A stretch of DNA of 64,000 nucleotides, from contig CM040107.1 of the NCBI GenBank assembly GCA_022496805.1, positions 14,681,501 to 14,745,500 on the forward strand. Direction: 5' to 3'. The position numbers and the translations under genes were made by a program. Below, piece after piece: positions 35,001 to 50,000 of the stretch (positions are counted from its first letter, which is position 1; each line of letters starts with the position of its first letter). A model generated the notes under the pieces. That model searched no databases. It was not told the DNA's origin and saw only the letters and a list, made by a program, of their open reading frames with translations. Source of the DNA: Pohlia nutans. Lineage: Eukaryota > Streptophyta > Bryopsida > Bryales > Mniaceae.

Positions 35001-38000
35001 GGAACATCGCAGCATTACATGAGTCCCTCAAAGAGGACAACACATCCATGCATCATACCCATCCAACCTTGGAAAGTGGTGGCTCCCTGACTGCCCACGG
35101 TGTCCATGGTCCATACTGAATCCCTCAATCACTAACTTCCCGCGGTGTCCAAGGTCCATGGTGAATCCATCTCTTAACAAGCATACAATGTTCAAGAATG
35201 CAAATTCCAAGCATGCAATACATGTACAAGTCTGAGCAGGGTGTATACAATAGAGTTCGCATGGAAAACAAGGAACATCGCAGCATTACATGAGTCCCCC
35301 AAAGAGGACAACACATCCATGCATCATACCCATCCAACCTTGGAATGTGGTGGCTCCCTGACTGCCCACGGTGTCCATGGTCCATCCTGAATCCCTCAAT
35401 CACTAACTTCCCGCGGTGTCCAAAGTCCATGGTGAATCCATCTCTTAACAAGCATACAATGTTCAAGAATGCAAATTCCAAGCATGCAATACATGTACAA
35501 GTCTGAGCAGGGTGTATACAATAGAGTTGGCATGGAAAACAAGGAACATCGCAGCATTACATGAGTCCCGCAAAGAGGACAACACATCCATGCATCATAC
35601 CCATCCAACCTTGGAAAGTGGTGGCTCCCTGACTGCCCACGGTGTCCATGGTCCATCCTGAATCCCTCAATCACTAACTTCCCGCGGTGTCCAAGGTCCA
35701 TGGTGAATCCATCTCTTAACAAGCATACAATGTTCAAGAATGCAAATTCCAAGCATGCAATACATGTACAAGTCTGAGCAGGGTGTATACAATAGAGTTG
35801 GCATGGAAAACAAGGAACATCGCAGCATTACATGAGTCCCTCAAAGAGGACAACACATCCATGCATCATACCCATCCAACCTTGGAAAGTGGTGGCTCCC
35901 TGACTGCCCACGGTGTCCATGGTCCATGGAGGATCCCTCAATCACTAACTTCCCGCGGTGTCCAAGGTCCATGGTGAATCCATCTCTTAACAAGCATACA
36001 ATGTTCAAGAATGCAAATTCCAAGCATGCAATACATATACAAGTTTGAGCAGGGTGTATACAATATAGTTCGCATGGAAAACATGGAACATCGCAGCATT
36101 ACATGAGTCCCTCAAAGAGGACAACACATCCATGCATCATACCCATCCAACCTTGGAAAGTGGTGGCTCCCTGACTGCCCACGGTGTCCATGGTCCATCC
36201 TGAATCCCTCAATCACTAACTTCCCGCGGTGTCCAAGGTCCATGGTGAATCCATCTCTTAACAAGCATACAATGTTCAAGAATGCAAATTCCAAGCATGC
36301 AATACATATACAAGTTTGAGCAGGGTGTATACAATATAGTTCGCATGGAAAACATGGAACATCGCAGCATTACATGAGTCCCTCAAAGAGGACAACACAT
36401 CCATGCATCATACCCATCCAACCTTGGAATGTGGTGGCTCCCAGACTGCCCACGGTGTCCATGGTCCATGGTGAATCCCTCAATCTCTAACTTCCCGCGG
36501 TGTCCAAGGTCCATGGTGAATCCATCTCTTAACAAGCATACAATGTTCAAGAATGCAAATTCCAAGCATGCAATACATATACAAGTTTGAGCAGGGTGTA
36601 TACAATATAGTTCTCATGGAAAACAAGGAACATCGCAGCATTACATGAGTCCCTCAAAGAGGACAACACATCCATGCATCATACCCATCCAACCTTGGAA
36701 AGTGGTGGCTCAATGACTGCCCACGGTGTCCATGGTCCATGGTGAATCCCTCAATCACTAACTTCCCGCGGTGTCCAAGGTCCATGGTGAATCCATCTCT
36801 TAACAAGCATACAATGTTCAAGAATGCAAATTCCAAGCATGCAATACATGTACAAGTCTGAGCAGGGTGTATACAATAGAGTTCGCATGGAAAACAAGGA
36901 ACATCGCAGCATTACATGAGTCCCCCAAAGAGGACAACACATCCATGCATCATACCCATCCAACCTTGGAAAGTGGTGGCTCCCTGACTGCCCACGGTGT
37001 CCATGGTCCATACTGAATCCCTCAATCACTAACTTCCCGCGGTGTCCAAGGTCCATGGTGAATCTATCTCTTAACAAGCATACAATGTTCAAGAATGCAA
37101 ATTCCAAGCATGCAATACATGTACAAGTCTGAGCAGGGTGTATACAATTGAGTTGGCATGGAAAACAAGGAACATCGCAGCATTACATGAGTCCCTCAAA
37201 GAGGACAACACATCCATGCATCATACCCATCCAACCTTGGAATGTGGTGGCTCCCTGACTGCCTACAGTGTCCATAGTGCATGATGAATCCCTGAATCAC
37301 TAACTGCCCGCGGTGTCCAAGGCCCATGGTGAATCTATCTCTTAACAAGCATACAATGTTCAAGAATGCAAATTCCAAGCATGCAATACATGTACAAGTC
37401 TGAGCAGGGTGTATACAATTGAGTAGGCATGGAAAACAAGGAACATCGCAGCATTACATGAGTCCCTCAAAGAGGACAACACATCCATGCATCATACCCA
37501 TCCAACCTTGGAATGTGGTGGCTCCCTGACTGCCTACAGTGTCCATAGTGCATGATGAATCCCTGAATCACTAACTGCCCGCGGTGTCCAAGGCCCATGG
37601 TGAATCTATCTCTTTACAAGCATACAATGTTCAAGAATGCAAATTCCAAGCATGCAATACATGTACAAGTCTGAGCAGGGTGTATACAATTGAGTTGGCA
37701 TGGAAAACAAGGAACATCGCAGCATTACATGAGTCCCTCAAAGAGGACAACACATCCATGCATCATACCCATCCAACCTTGGAAAGTGGTGGCTCCCTGA
37801 CTGCCCACGGTGTCCATGGTCCATACTGAATCCCTCAATCACTAACTTCCCGCGGTGTCCAAGGTCCATGGTGAATCCATCTCTTAACAAGCATACAATG
37901 TTCAAGAATGCAAATTCCAAGCATGCAATACATGTACAAGTCTGAGCAGGGTGTATACAATAGAGTTCGCATGGAAAACAAGGAACATCGCAGCATTACA

Positions 38001-41000
38001 TGAGTCCCTCAAAGAGGACAACACATCCATGCATCATACCCATCCAACCTTGGAAAGTGGTGGCTCCCTGACTGCCCGCGGTGTCCATGGTCCATACTGA
38101 ATCCCTCAATCACTAACTTCCCGCGGTGTCCAAGGTCCATGGTGAATCCATCTCTTAACAAGCATACAATGTTCAAGAATGCAAATTCCAAGCATGCAAT
38201 ACATATACAAGTTTGAGCAGGGTGTATACAATATAGTTCGCATGGAAAACAAGGAACATCGCAGCATTACATGAGTCCCTCAAAGAGGACAACACATCCA
38301 TGCATCATACCCATCCAACCTTGGAAAGTGGTGGCTCAATGACTGCCCACGGTGTCCATGGTCCATGGTGAATCCCTCAATCACTAACTTCCCGCGGTGT
38401 CCAAGGTCCATGGTGAATCCATCTCTTAACAAGCATACAATGTTCAAGAATGCAAATTCCAAGCATGCAATACATGTACAAGACTGAGCAGGGTGTATAC
38501 AATAAAGTTCGCATGGAAAACATGGAACATCGCAGCATTACATGAGTCCCTCAAAGAGGACAACACATCTATGCATCATACCCATCCAACCTTGGAAAGT
38601 GGTGGCTCCCTGACTGCCCACGGTGTCCATGGTCCATGGTGAATCCCTCAATCACTAACTTCCCGCGGTGTCCAAGGTCCATGGTGAATCTATCTCTTAA
38701 CAAGCATACAATGTTCAAGAATGCAAATTCCAAGCATGCAATAGATGTACATGTCTGAGCTGGGTGTATACAATAGAGTTCGCATAGAAAAAATTGAACA
38801 TCGCAGCATTACATGAGTCCCGCAAAGAGGACAACACATCCATGCATCAAACCCATCCAACCTTGGAATGAGGTGGCTCCCTGACTGCCTACAGTGTCCA
38901 TGGTGCATGATGAATCCCTGAATCACTAACTGCCCGCGGTGTCCAAGGTCCATGGTGAATCCATCTCTAATGAAGCATACAATTTTCAAGAATGCAAATT
39001 CCAAGCATGCAATACATGTACAAATCTGAGCAGGGTGTATACAATAGAGTTCGCATGGAAAACATGGAACATCGCAGCATTACATGAGTCCCTCAAAGAG
39101 GACAACACATCCATGCATCATACCCATCCAACCTTGGAATGTGGTGGCTTCCTGACTGCCTACAGTGTCCATGGTGCATGATGAATCCCTGAATCACTAA
39201 CTGCCCGCGGTGTCCAAGGTCCATGGTGAATCTATCTCTTAACAAGCATACAATGTTCAAGAATGCAAATTCCAAGCATGCAATACATATACAAGTTTGA
39301 GCAGGGTGTATACAATATAGTTCGCATGGAAAACAAGGAACATCGCAGCATTACATGAGTCCCCCAAAGAGGACAACACATCCATGCATCAAACCCATCC
39401 AACCTTGGAATGTGGTGGCTCCCTGATTGCCTACAGTGTCCATGGTGCATGATGAATCCCTGAATCACTAAGTGCCCGCGGTGTCCAAGGTCCATGGTGA
39501 ATCCATCTCTAATGAAGCATACAATTTTCAAGAATGCAAATTCCAAGCATGCAATACATGTACAAATCTGAGCAGGGTGTATACAATAGAGTTCGCATGG
39601 AAAACATGGAACATCGCAGCATTACATGAGTCCCTCAAAGAGGACAACACATCCATGCATCATACCCATCCAACCTTGGAATGTGGTGGCTCCCTGACTG
39701 CCTACAGTGTCCATGGTCCATGGTGAATCCCTCAATCACTCACTGCCGGCGGTGTCCAAGGCCCATGGTGAATCTATCTCTTAACAAGCATACAATGTTC
39801 AAGAATGCAAATTCCAAGCATGCAATACATATACAAGTTTGAGCAGGGTGTATACAATATAGTTCGCATGGAAAACAAGGAACATCGCAGCATTACATGA
39901 GTCCCTCAAAGAGGACAACACATCCATGCATCATACCCATCCAACCTTGGAAAGTGGTGGCTCCCTGACTGCCCACGGTGTCCATGGTCCATGGAGGATC
40001 CCTCAATCACTAACTTCCCGCGGTGTCCAAGGTCCATGGTGAATCCATCTCTTAACAAGCATACAATGTTCAAGAATGCAAATTCCAAGCATGCAATACA
40101 TGTACAAGTCTGAGCAGGGTGTATACAATGGAGTTGGCATGGAAAACAAGGAACATCGCAGCATTACATGAGTCCCTCAAAGAGGACAACACATCCATGC
40201 ATCATACCCATCCAACCTTGGAAAGTGGTGGCTCCCTGACTGCCCACGGTGTCCATGGTCCATCCTGAATCCCTCAATCACTAACTTCCCGCGGTGTCCA
40301 AGGTCCATGGTGAATCCATCTCTTAACAAGCATACAATGTTCAAGAATGCAAATTCCAAGCATGCAATACATATACAAGTTTGAGCAGGGTGTATACAAT
40401 ATAGTTCGCATGGAAAACATGGAACATCGCAGCATTACATGAGTCCCTCAAAGAGGACAACACATCCATGCATCATACCCATCCAACCTTGGAATGTGGT
40501 GGCTCCCAGACTGCCCACGGTGTCCATGGTCCATGGTGAATCCCTCAATCTCTAACTTCCCGCGGTGTCCAAGGTCCATGGTGAATCCATCTCTTAACAA
40601 GCATACAATGTTCAAGAATGCAAATTCCAAGCATGCAATACATATACAAGTTTGAGCAGGGTGTATACAATATAGTTCGCATGGAAAACAAGGAACATCG
40701 CAGCATTACATGAGTCCCTCAAAGAGGACAACACATCCATGCATCATACCCATCCAACCTTGGAAAGTGGTGGCTCAATGACTGCCCACGGTGTCCATGG
40801 TCCATGGTGAATCCCTCAATCACTAACTTCCCGCGGTGTCCAAGGTCCATGGTGAATCCATCTCTTAACAAGCATACAATGTTCAAGAATGCAAATTCCA
40901 AGCATGCAATACATGTACAAGTCTGAGCAGGGTGTATACAATAAAGTTCGCATGGAAAACATGGAACATCGCAGCATTACATGAGTCCCTCAAAGAGGAC

Positions 41001-44000
41001 AACACATCTATGCATCATACCCATCCAACCTTGGAAAGTGGTGGCTCCCTGACTGCCCACGGTGTCCATGGTCCATGGTGAATCCCTCAATCACTAACTT
41101 CCCGCGGTGTCCAAGGTCCATGGTGAATCTATCTCTTAACAAGCATACAATGTTCAAGAATGCAAATTCCAAGCATGCAATAGATGTACATGTCTGAGCT
41201 GGGTGTATACAATAGAGTTCGCATAGAAAAAATTGAACATCGCAGCATTACATGAGTCCCGCAAAGAGGACAACACATCCATGCATCAAACCCATCCAAC
41301 CTTGGAATGAGGTGGCTCCCTGACTGCCTACAGTGTCCATGGTGCATGATGAATCCCTGAATCACTAACTGCCCGCGGTGTCCAAGGTCCATGGTGAATC
41401 CATCTCTAATGAAGCATACAATTTTCAAGAATGCAAATTCCAAGCATGCAATACATGTACAAATCTGAGCAGGGTGTATACAATAGAGTTCGCATGGAAA
41501 ACATGGAACATCGCAGCATTACATGAGTCCCTCAAAGAGGACAACACATCCATGCATCATACCCATCCAACCTTGGAATGTGGTGGCTTCCTGACTGCCT
41601 ACAGTGTCCATGGTGCATGATGAATCCCTGAATCACTAACTGCCCGCGGTGTCCAAGGTCCATGGTGAATCTATCTCTTAACAAGCATACAATGTTCAAG
41701 AATGCAAATTCCAAGCATGCAATACATATACAAGTTTGAGCAGGGTGTATACAATATAGTTCGCATGGAAAACAAGGAACATCGCAGCATTACATGAGTC
41801 CCCCAAAGAGGACAACACATCCATGCATCAAACCCATCCAACCTTGGAATGTGGTGGCTCCCTGATTGCCTACAGTGTCCATGGTGCATGATGAATCCCT
41901 GAATCACTAAGTGCCCGCGGTGTCCAAGGTCCATGGTGAATCCATCTCTAATGAAGCATACAATTTTCAAGAATGCAAATTCCAAGCATGCAATACATGT
42001 ACAAATCTGAGCAGGGTGTATACAATAGAGTTCGCATGGAAAACATGGAACATCGCAGCATTACATGAGTCCCTCAAAGAGGACAACACATCCATGCATC
42101 ATACCCATCCAACCTTGGAATGTGGTGGCTCCCTGACTGCCTACAGTGTCCATGGTCCATGGTGAATCCCTCAATCACTCACTGCCGGCGGTGTCCAAGG
42201 CCCATGGTGAATCTATCTCTTAACAAGCATACAATGTTCAAGAATGCAAATTCCAAGCATGCAATACATATACAAGTTTGAGCAGGGTGTATACAATATA
42301 GTTCGCATGGAAAACAAGGAACATCGCAGCATTACATGAGTCCCTCAAAGAGGACAACACATCCATGCATCATACCCATCCAACCTTGGAAAGTGGTGGC
42401 TCCCTGACTGCCCACGGTGTCCATGGTCCATGGAGGATCCCTCAATCACTAACTTCCCGCGGTGTCCAAGGTCCATGGTGAATCCATCTCTTAACAAGCA
42501 TACAATGTTCAAGAATGCAAATTCCAAGCATGCAATACATGTACAAGTCTGAGCAGGGTGTATACAATAGAGTTGGCATGGAAAACAAGGAACATCGCAG
42601 CATTACATGAGTCCCTCAAAGAGGACAACACATCCATGCATCATACCCATCCAACCTTGGAAAGTGGTGGCTCCCTGACTGCCCACGGTGTCCATGGTCC
42701 ATCCTGAATCCCTCAATCACTAACTTCCCGCGGTGTCCAAGGTCCATGGTGAATCCATCTCTTAACAAGCATACAATGTTCAAGAATGCAAATTCCAAGC
42801 ATGCAATACATATACAAGTTTGAGCAGGGTGTATACAATATAGTTCGCATGGAAAACATGGAACATCGCAGCATTACATGAGTCCCTCAAAGAGGACAAC
42901 ACATCCATGCATCATACCCATCCAACCTTGGAATGTGGTGGCTCCCAGACTGCCCACGGTGTCCATGGTCCATGGTGAATCCCTCAATCTCTAACTTCCC
43001 GCGGTGTCCAAGGTCCATGGTGAATCCATCTCTTAACAAGCATACAATGTTCAAGAATGCAAATTCCAAGCATGCAATACATATACAAGTTTGAGCAGGG
43101 TGTATACAATATAGTTCTCATGGAAAACAAGGAACATCGCAGCATTACATGAGTCCCTCAAAGAGGACAACACATCCATGCATCATACCCATCCAACCTT
43201 GGAAAGTGGTGGCTCAATGACTGCCCACGGTGTCCATGGTCCATGGTGAATCCCTCAATCACTAACTTCCCGCGGTGTCCAAGGTCCATGGTGAATCCAT
43301 CTCTTAACAAGCATACAATGTTCAAGAATGCAAATTCCAAGCATGCAATACATGTACAAGTCTGAGCAGGGTGTATACAATAGAGTTCGCATGGAAAACA
43401 AGGAACATCGCAGCATTACATGAGTCCCCCAAAGAGGACAACACATCCATGCATCATACCCATCCAACCTTGGAAAGTGGTGGCTCCCTGACTGCCCACG
43501 GTGTCCATGGTCCATACTGAATCCCTCAATCACTAACTTCCCGCGGTGTCCAAGGTCCATGGTGAATCTATCTCTTAACAAGCATACAATGTTCAAGAAT
43601 GCAAATTCCAAGCATGCAATACATGTACAAGTCTGAGCAGGGTGTATACAATTGAGTTGGCATGGAAAACAAGGAACATCGCAGCATTACATGAGTCCCT
43701 CAAAGAGGACAACACATCCATGCATCATACCCATCCAACCTTGGAATGTGGTGGCTCCCTGACTGCCTACAGTGTCCATAGTGCATGATGAATCCCTGAA
43801 TCACTAACTGCCCGCGGTGTCCAAGGCCCATGGTGAATCTATCTCTTAACAAGCATACAATGTTCAAGAATGCAAATTCCAAGCATGCAATACATGTACA
43901 AGTCTGAGCAGGGTGTATACAATTGAGTAGGCATGGAAAACAAGGAACATCGCAGCATTACATGAGTCCCTCAAAGAGGACAACACATCCATGCATCATA

Positions 44001-47000
44001 CCCATCCAACCTTGGAATGTGGTGGCTCCCTGACTGCCTACAGTGTCCATAGTGCATGATGAATCCCTGAATCACTAACTGCCCGCGGTGTCCAAGGCCC
44101 ATGGTGAATCTATCTCTTTACAAGCATACAATGTTCAAGAATGCAAATTCCAAGCATGCAATACATATACAAGTTTGAGCAGGGTGTATACAATATAGTT
44201 CTCATGGAAAACAAGGAACATCGCAGCATTACATGAGTCCCTCAAAGAGGACAACACATCCATGCATCATACCCATCCAACCTTGGAAAGTGGTGGCTCC
44301 CTGACTGCCCACGGTGTCCATGGTCCATACTGAATCCCTCAATCACTAACTTCCCGCGGTGTCCAAGGTCCATGGTGAATCCATCTCTTAACAAGCATAC
44401 AATGTTCAAGAATGCAAATTCCAAGCATGCAATACATGTACAAGTCTGAGCAGGGTGTATACAATAGAGTTCGCATGGAAAACAAGGAACATCGCAGCAT
44501 TACATGAGTCCCTCAAAGAGGACAACACATCCATGCATCATACCCATCCAACCTTGGAAAGTGGTGGCTCCCTGACTGCCCGCGGTGTCCATGGTCCATA
44601 CTGAATCCCTCAATCACTAACTTCCCGCGGTGTCCAAGGTCCATGGTGAATCCATCTCTTAACAAGCATACAATGTTCAAGAATGCAAATTCCAAGCATG
44701 CAATACATATACAAGTTTGAGCAGGGTGTATACAATATAGTTCGCATGGAAAACAAGGAACATCGCAGCATTACATGAGTCCCTCAAAGAGGACAACACA
44801 TCCATGCATCATACCCATCCAACCTTGGAAAGTGGTGGCTCAATGACTGCCCACGGTGTCCATGGTCCATCCTGAATCCCTCAATCACTAACTTCCCGCG
44901 GTGTCCAAGGTCCATGGTGAATCCATCTCTTAACAAGCATACAATGTTCAAGAATGCAAATTCCAAGCATGCAATACATGTACAAGTCTGAGCAGGGTGT
45001 ATACAATAAAGTTCGCATGGAAAACATGGAACATCGCAGCATTACATGAGTCCCTCAAAGAGGACAACACATCTATGCATCATACCCATCCAACCTTGGA
45101 AAGTGGTGGCTCCCTGACTGCCCACGGTGTCCATGGTCCATGGTGAATCCCTCAATCACTAACTTCCCGCGGTGTCCAAGGTCCATGGTGAATCTATCTC
45201 TTAACAAGCATACAATGTTCAAGAATGCAAATTCCAAGCATGCAATAGATGTACATGTCTGAGCTGGGTGTATACAATAGAGTTCGCATAGAAAAAATTG
45301 AACATCGCAGCATTACATGAGTCCCGCAAAGAGGACAACACATCCATGCATCAAACCCATCCAACCTTGGAATGAGGTGGCTCCCTGACTGCCTACAGTG
45401 TCCATGGTGCATGATGAATTCCTGAATCACTAACTGCCCGCGGTGTCCAAGGTCCATGGTGAATCCATCTCTAATGAAGCATACAATTTTCAAGAATGCA
45501 AATTCCAAGCATGCAATACATGTACAAATCTGAGCAGGGTGTATACAATAGAGTTCGCATGGAAAACATGGAACATCGCAGCATTACATGAGTCCCTCAA
45601 AGAGGACAACACATCCATGCATCATACCCATCCAACCTTGGAATGTGGTGGCTTCCTGACTGCCTACAGTGTCCATGGTGCATGATGAATCCCTGAATCA
45701 CTAACTGCCCGCGGTGTCCAAGGTCCATGGTGAATCTATCTCTTAACAAGCATACAATGTTCAAGAATGCAAATTCCAAGCATGCAATACATATACAAGT
45801 TTGAGCAGGGTGTATACAATATAGTTCGCATGGAAAACAAGGAACATCGCAGCATTACATGAGTCCCCCAAAGAGGACAACACATCCATGCATCAAACCC
45901 ATCCAACCTTGGAATGTGGTGGCTCCCTGATTGCCTACAGTGTCCATGGTGCATGATGAATCCCTGAATCACTAAGTGCCCGCGGTGTCCAAGGTCCATG
46001 GTGAATCCATCTCTAATGAAGCATACAATTTTCAAGAATGCAAATTCCAAGCATGCAATACATGTACAAATCTGAGCAGGGTGTATACAATAGAGTTCGC
46101 ATGGAAAACATGGAACATCGCAGCATTACATGAGTCCCTCAAAGAGGACAACACATCCATGCATCATACCCATCCAACCTTGGAATGTGGTGGCTTCCTG
46201 ACTGCCTACAGTGTCCATGGTGCATGATGAATCCCTGAATCACTAACTGCCCGCGGTGTCCAAGGTCCATGGTGAATCTATCTCTTAACAAGCATACAAT
46301 GTTCAAGAATGCAAATTCCAAGCATGCAATACATATACAAGTTTGAGCAGGGTGTATACAATATAGTTCGCATAGAAAAAATTGAACATCGCAGCATTAC
46401 ATGAGTCCCGCAAAGAGGACAACACATCCATGCATCAAACCCATCCAACCTTGGAATGAGGTGGCTCCCTGACTGCCTAGAGTGTCCATGGTGCATGATG
46501 AATCCCTGAATCACTAACTGCCCGCGGTGTCCAAGGTCCATGGTGAATCCATCTCTAATGAAGCATACAATTTTCAAGAATGCAAATTCCAAGCATGCAA
46601 TACATGTACAAATCTGAGCAGGGTGTATACAATAGAGTTCGCATGGAAAACATGGAACATCGCAGCATTACATGAGTCCCTCAAAGAGGACAACACATCC
46701 ATGCATCATACCCATCCAACCTTGGAATGTGGTGGCTTCCTGACTGCCTACAGTGTCCATGGTGCATGATGAATCCCTGAATCACTAACTGCCCGCGGTG
46801 TCCAAGGTCCATGGTGAATCTATCTCTTAACAAGCATACAATGTTCAAGAATGCAAATTCCAAGCATGCAATACATATACAAGTTTGAGCAGGGTGTATA
46901 CAATATAGTTCGCATGGAAAACAAGGAACATCGCAGCATTACATGAGTCCCCCAAAGAGGACAACACATCCATGCATCAAACCCATCCAACCTTGGAATG

Positions 47001-50000
47001 TGGTGGCTCCCTGATTGCCTACAGTGTCCATGGTGCATGATGAATCCCTGAATCACTAAGTGCCCGCGGTGTCCAAGGTCCATGGTGAATCCATCTCTAA
47101 TGAAGCATACAATTTTCAAGAATGCAAATTCCAAGCATGCAATACATGTACAAATCTGAGCAGGGTGTATACAATAGAGTTCGCATGGAAAACAAGGAAC
47201 ATCGCAGCATTACATGAGTCCCTCAAAGAGGACAACACATCCATGCATCATACCCATCCAACCTTGGAATGTGGTGGCTCCCTGACTGCCTACAGTGTCC
47301 ATGGTCCATGGTGAATCCCTCAATCACTCACTGCCGGCGGTGTCCAAGGCCCATGGTGAATCTATCTCTTAACAAGCATACAATGTTCAAGAATGCAAAT
47401 TCCAAGCATGCAATACATATACAAGTTTGAGCAGGGTGTATACAATATAGTTCGCATGGAAAACAAGGAACATCGCAGCATTACATGAGTCCCTCAAAGA
47501 GGACAACACATCCATGCATCATACCCATCCAACCTTGGAAAGTGGTGGCTCCCTGACTGCCCACGGTGTCCATGGTCCATGGAGGATCCCTCAATCACTA
47601 ACTTCCCGCGGTGTCCAAGGTCCATGGTGAATCCATCTCTTAACAAGCATACAATGTTCAAGAATGCAAATTCCAAGCATGCAATACATGTACAAGTCTG
47701 AGCAGGGTGTATACAATAGAGTTCGCATGGAAAACAAGGAACATCGCAGCATTACATGAGGCCCTCAAAGAGGACAACACATCCATGCATCATACCCATC
47801 CAACCTTGGAATGTGGTGGCTCCCTGACTGCCTACAGTGTCCATGGTGCATGATGAATCCCTGAATCACTAACTGCCCGCGGTGTCCAAGGTCCATGGTG
47901 AATCCATCTCTTAATAAGCATACTATTTTCAAGAATGCAAATTCCAAGCATGCAATACATGTACAAGTCTGAGCAGGGTGTATACAATAAAGTTCGCATG
48001 GAAAACATGGAACATCGCAGCATTACATGAGTCCCTCAAAGAGGACAACACACCTATGCATCATACCCATCCAACCTTGGAAAGTGGTGGCTCCCTGACT
48101 GCCCACGGTGTCCATGGTCCATAGTGAATCCCTCAATCACTAACTTCCCGCGGTGTCCAAGGTCCATGGTGAATCTATCTCTTAACAAACATACAATGTT
48201 CAAGAATGCAAATTCCAAGCATGCAATATATGTACATGTCTGAGCTGGGTGTATACAATAGAGTTCGCATAGAAAACATGGAACATCGCAGCATTACATG
48301 AGTCCCTCAAAGAGGACAACACATCCATGCATCAAACCCATCCAACCTTGGAATGTGGTGGCTCCCTGACTGCCTACAGTGTCCATGGTGCATGATGAAT
48401 CCCTGAATCACTAACTGCCCGCGGTGTCCAAGGTCCATGGTGAATCCATCTCTTAATAAGCATACTATTTTCAAGAATGCAAATTCCAAGCATGCAATAC
48501 ATGTACAAGTCTGAGCAGGGTGTATACAATAAAGTTCGCATGGAAAACATGGAACATCGCAGCATTACATGAGTCCCTCAAAGAGGACAACACACCTATG
48601 CATCATACCCATCCAACCTTGGAAAGTGGTGGCTCCCTGACTGCCCACGGTGTCCATGGTCCATAGTGAATCCCTCAATCACTAACTTCCCGCGGTGTCC
48701 AAGGTCCATGGTGAATCTATCTCTTAACAAGCATACAATGTTCAAGAATGCAAATCCCAAGCATGCAATATATGTACAAGTCTGAGCTGGGTGTATACAA
48801 TAGAGTTCGCATAGAAAACATGGAACATCGCAGCATTACATGAGTCCCTCAAAGAGGACAACACATCCATGCATCAAACCCATCCAACCTTGGAATGTGG
48901 TGGCTCCCTGACTGCCTACAGTGTCCATGGTGCATGATGAATCCCTGAATCACTAACTGCCCGCGGTGTCCAAGGTCCATGGTGAATCCATCTCTAATGA
49001 AGCATACAATTTTCAAGAATGCAAATTCCAAGCATGCAATACATGTACAAATCTGAGCAGGGTGTATACAATAGAGTTCGCATGGAAAACATGGAACATC
49101 GCAGCATTACATGAGTCCCTCAAAGAGGACAACACATCCATGCATCATACCCATCCATCCTTGGAATGTGGTGGCTCCCTGACTGCCTATAGTGTCCATG
49201 GTGCATGATGAATCCCTGAATCACTAACTGCCCGCGGTGTCCAAGGCCCATTGTGAATCTATCTCTTAACAGTCATACAATGTTGAAGAATGCAAATTCC
49301 AAGCATGCAATACATGTACAAGTCTGAGCAGGGTGTATACAATAGAGTTCGCATGGAAAACAAGGAACATCGCAGCATTACATGAGTCCCTCAAAGAGGA
49401 CAACACATCCATGCATCATACCCATCCAACCTTGGAATGTGGTGGCTCCCTGACTGCCTACACTGTCAATGGTGCATGATGAATCCCTAAATCACTAACT
49501 GCCCGCGGTGTCCAAGGTCCATGGTGAATCCATCTCTTAATAAGCATACTATTTTCAAGAATGCAAATTCCAAGCATGCAATACATGTACAAATCTGAGC
49601 AGGGTGTATACAATAGAGTTCGCATGGAAAACAAGGAACATCGCAGCATTACATGAGGCCCTCAAAGAGGACAACACATCCATGCATCATACCCATCCAA
49701 CCTTGGAATGTGGTGGCTCCCTGACTGCCTACAGTGTCCATGGTGCATGATGAATCCCTGAATCACTAACTGCCCGCGGTGTCCAAGGTCCATGGTGAAT
49801 CCATCTCTTAATAAGCATACTATTTTCAAGAATGCAAATTCCAAGCATGCAATACATGTACAAGTCTGAGCAGGGTGTATACAATAAAGTTCGCATGGAA
49901 AACATGGAACATCGCAGCATTACATGAGTCCCTCAAAGAGGACAACACACCTATGCATCATACCCATCCAACCTTGGAAAGTGGTGGCTCCCTGACTGCC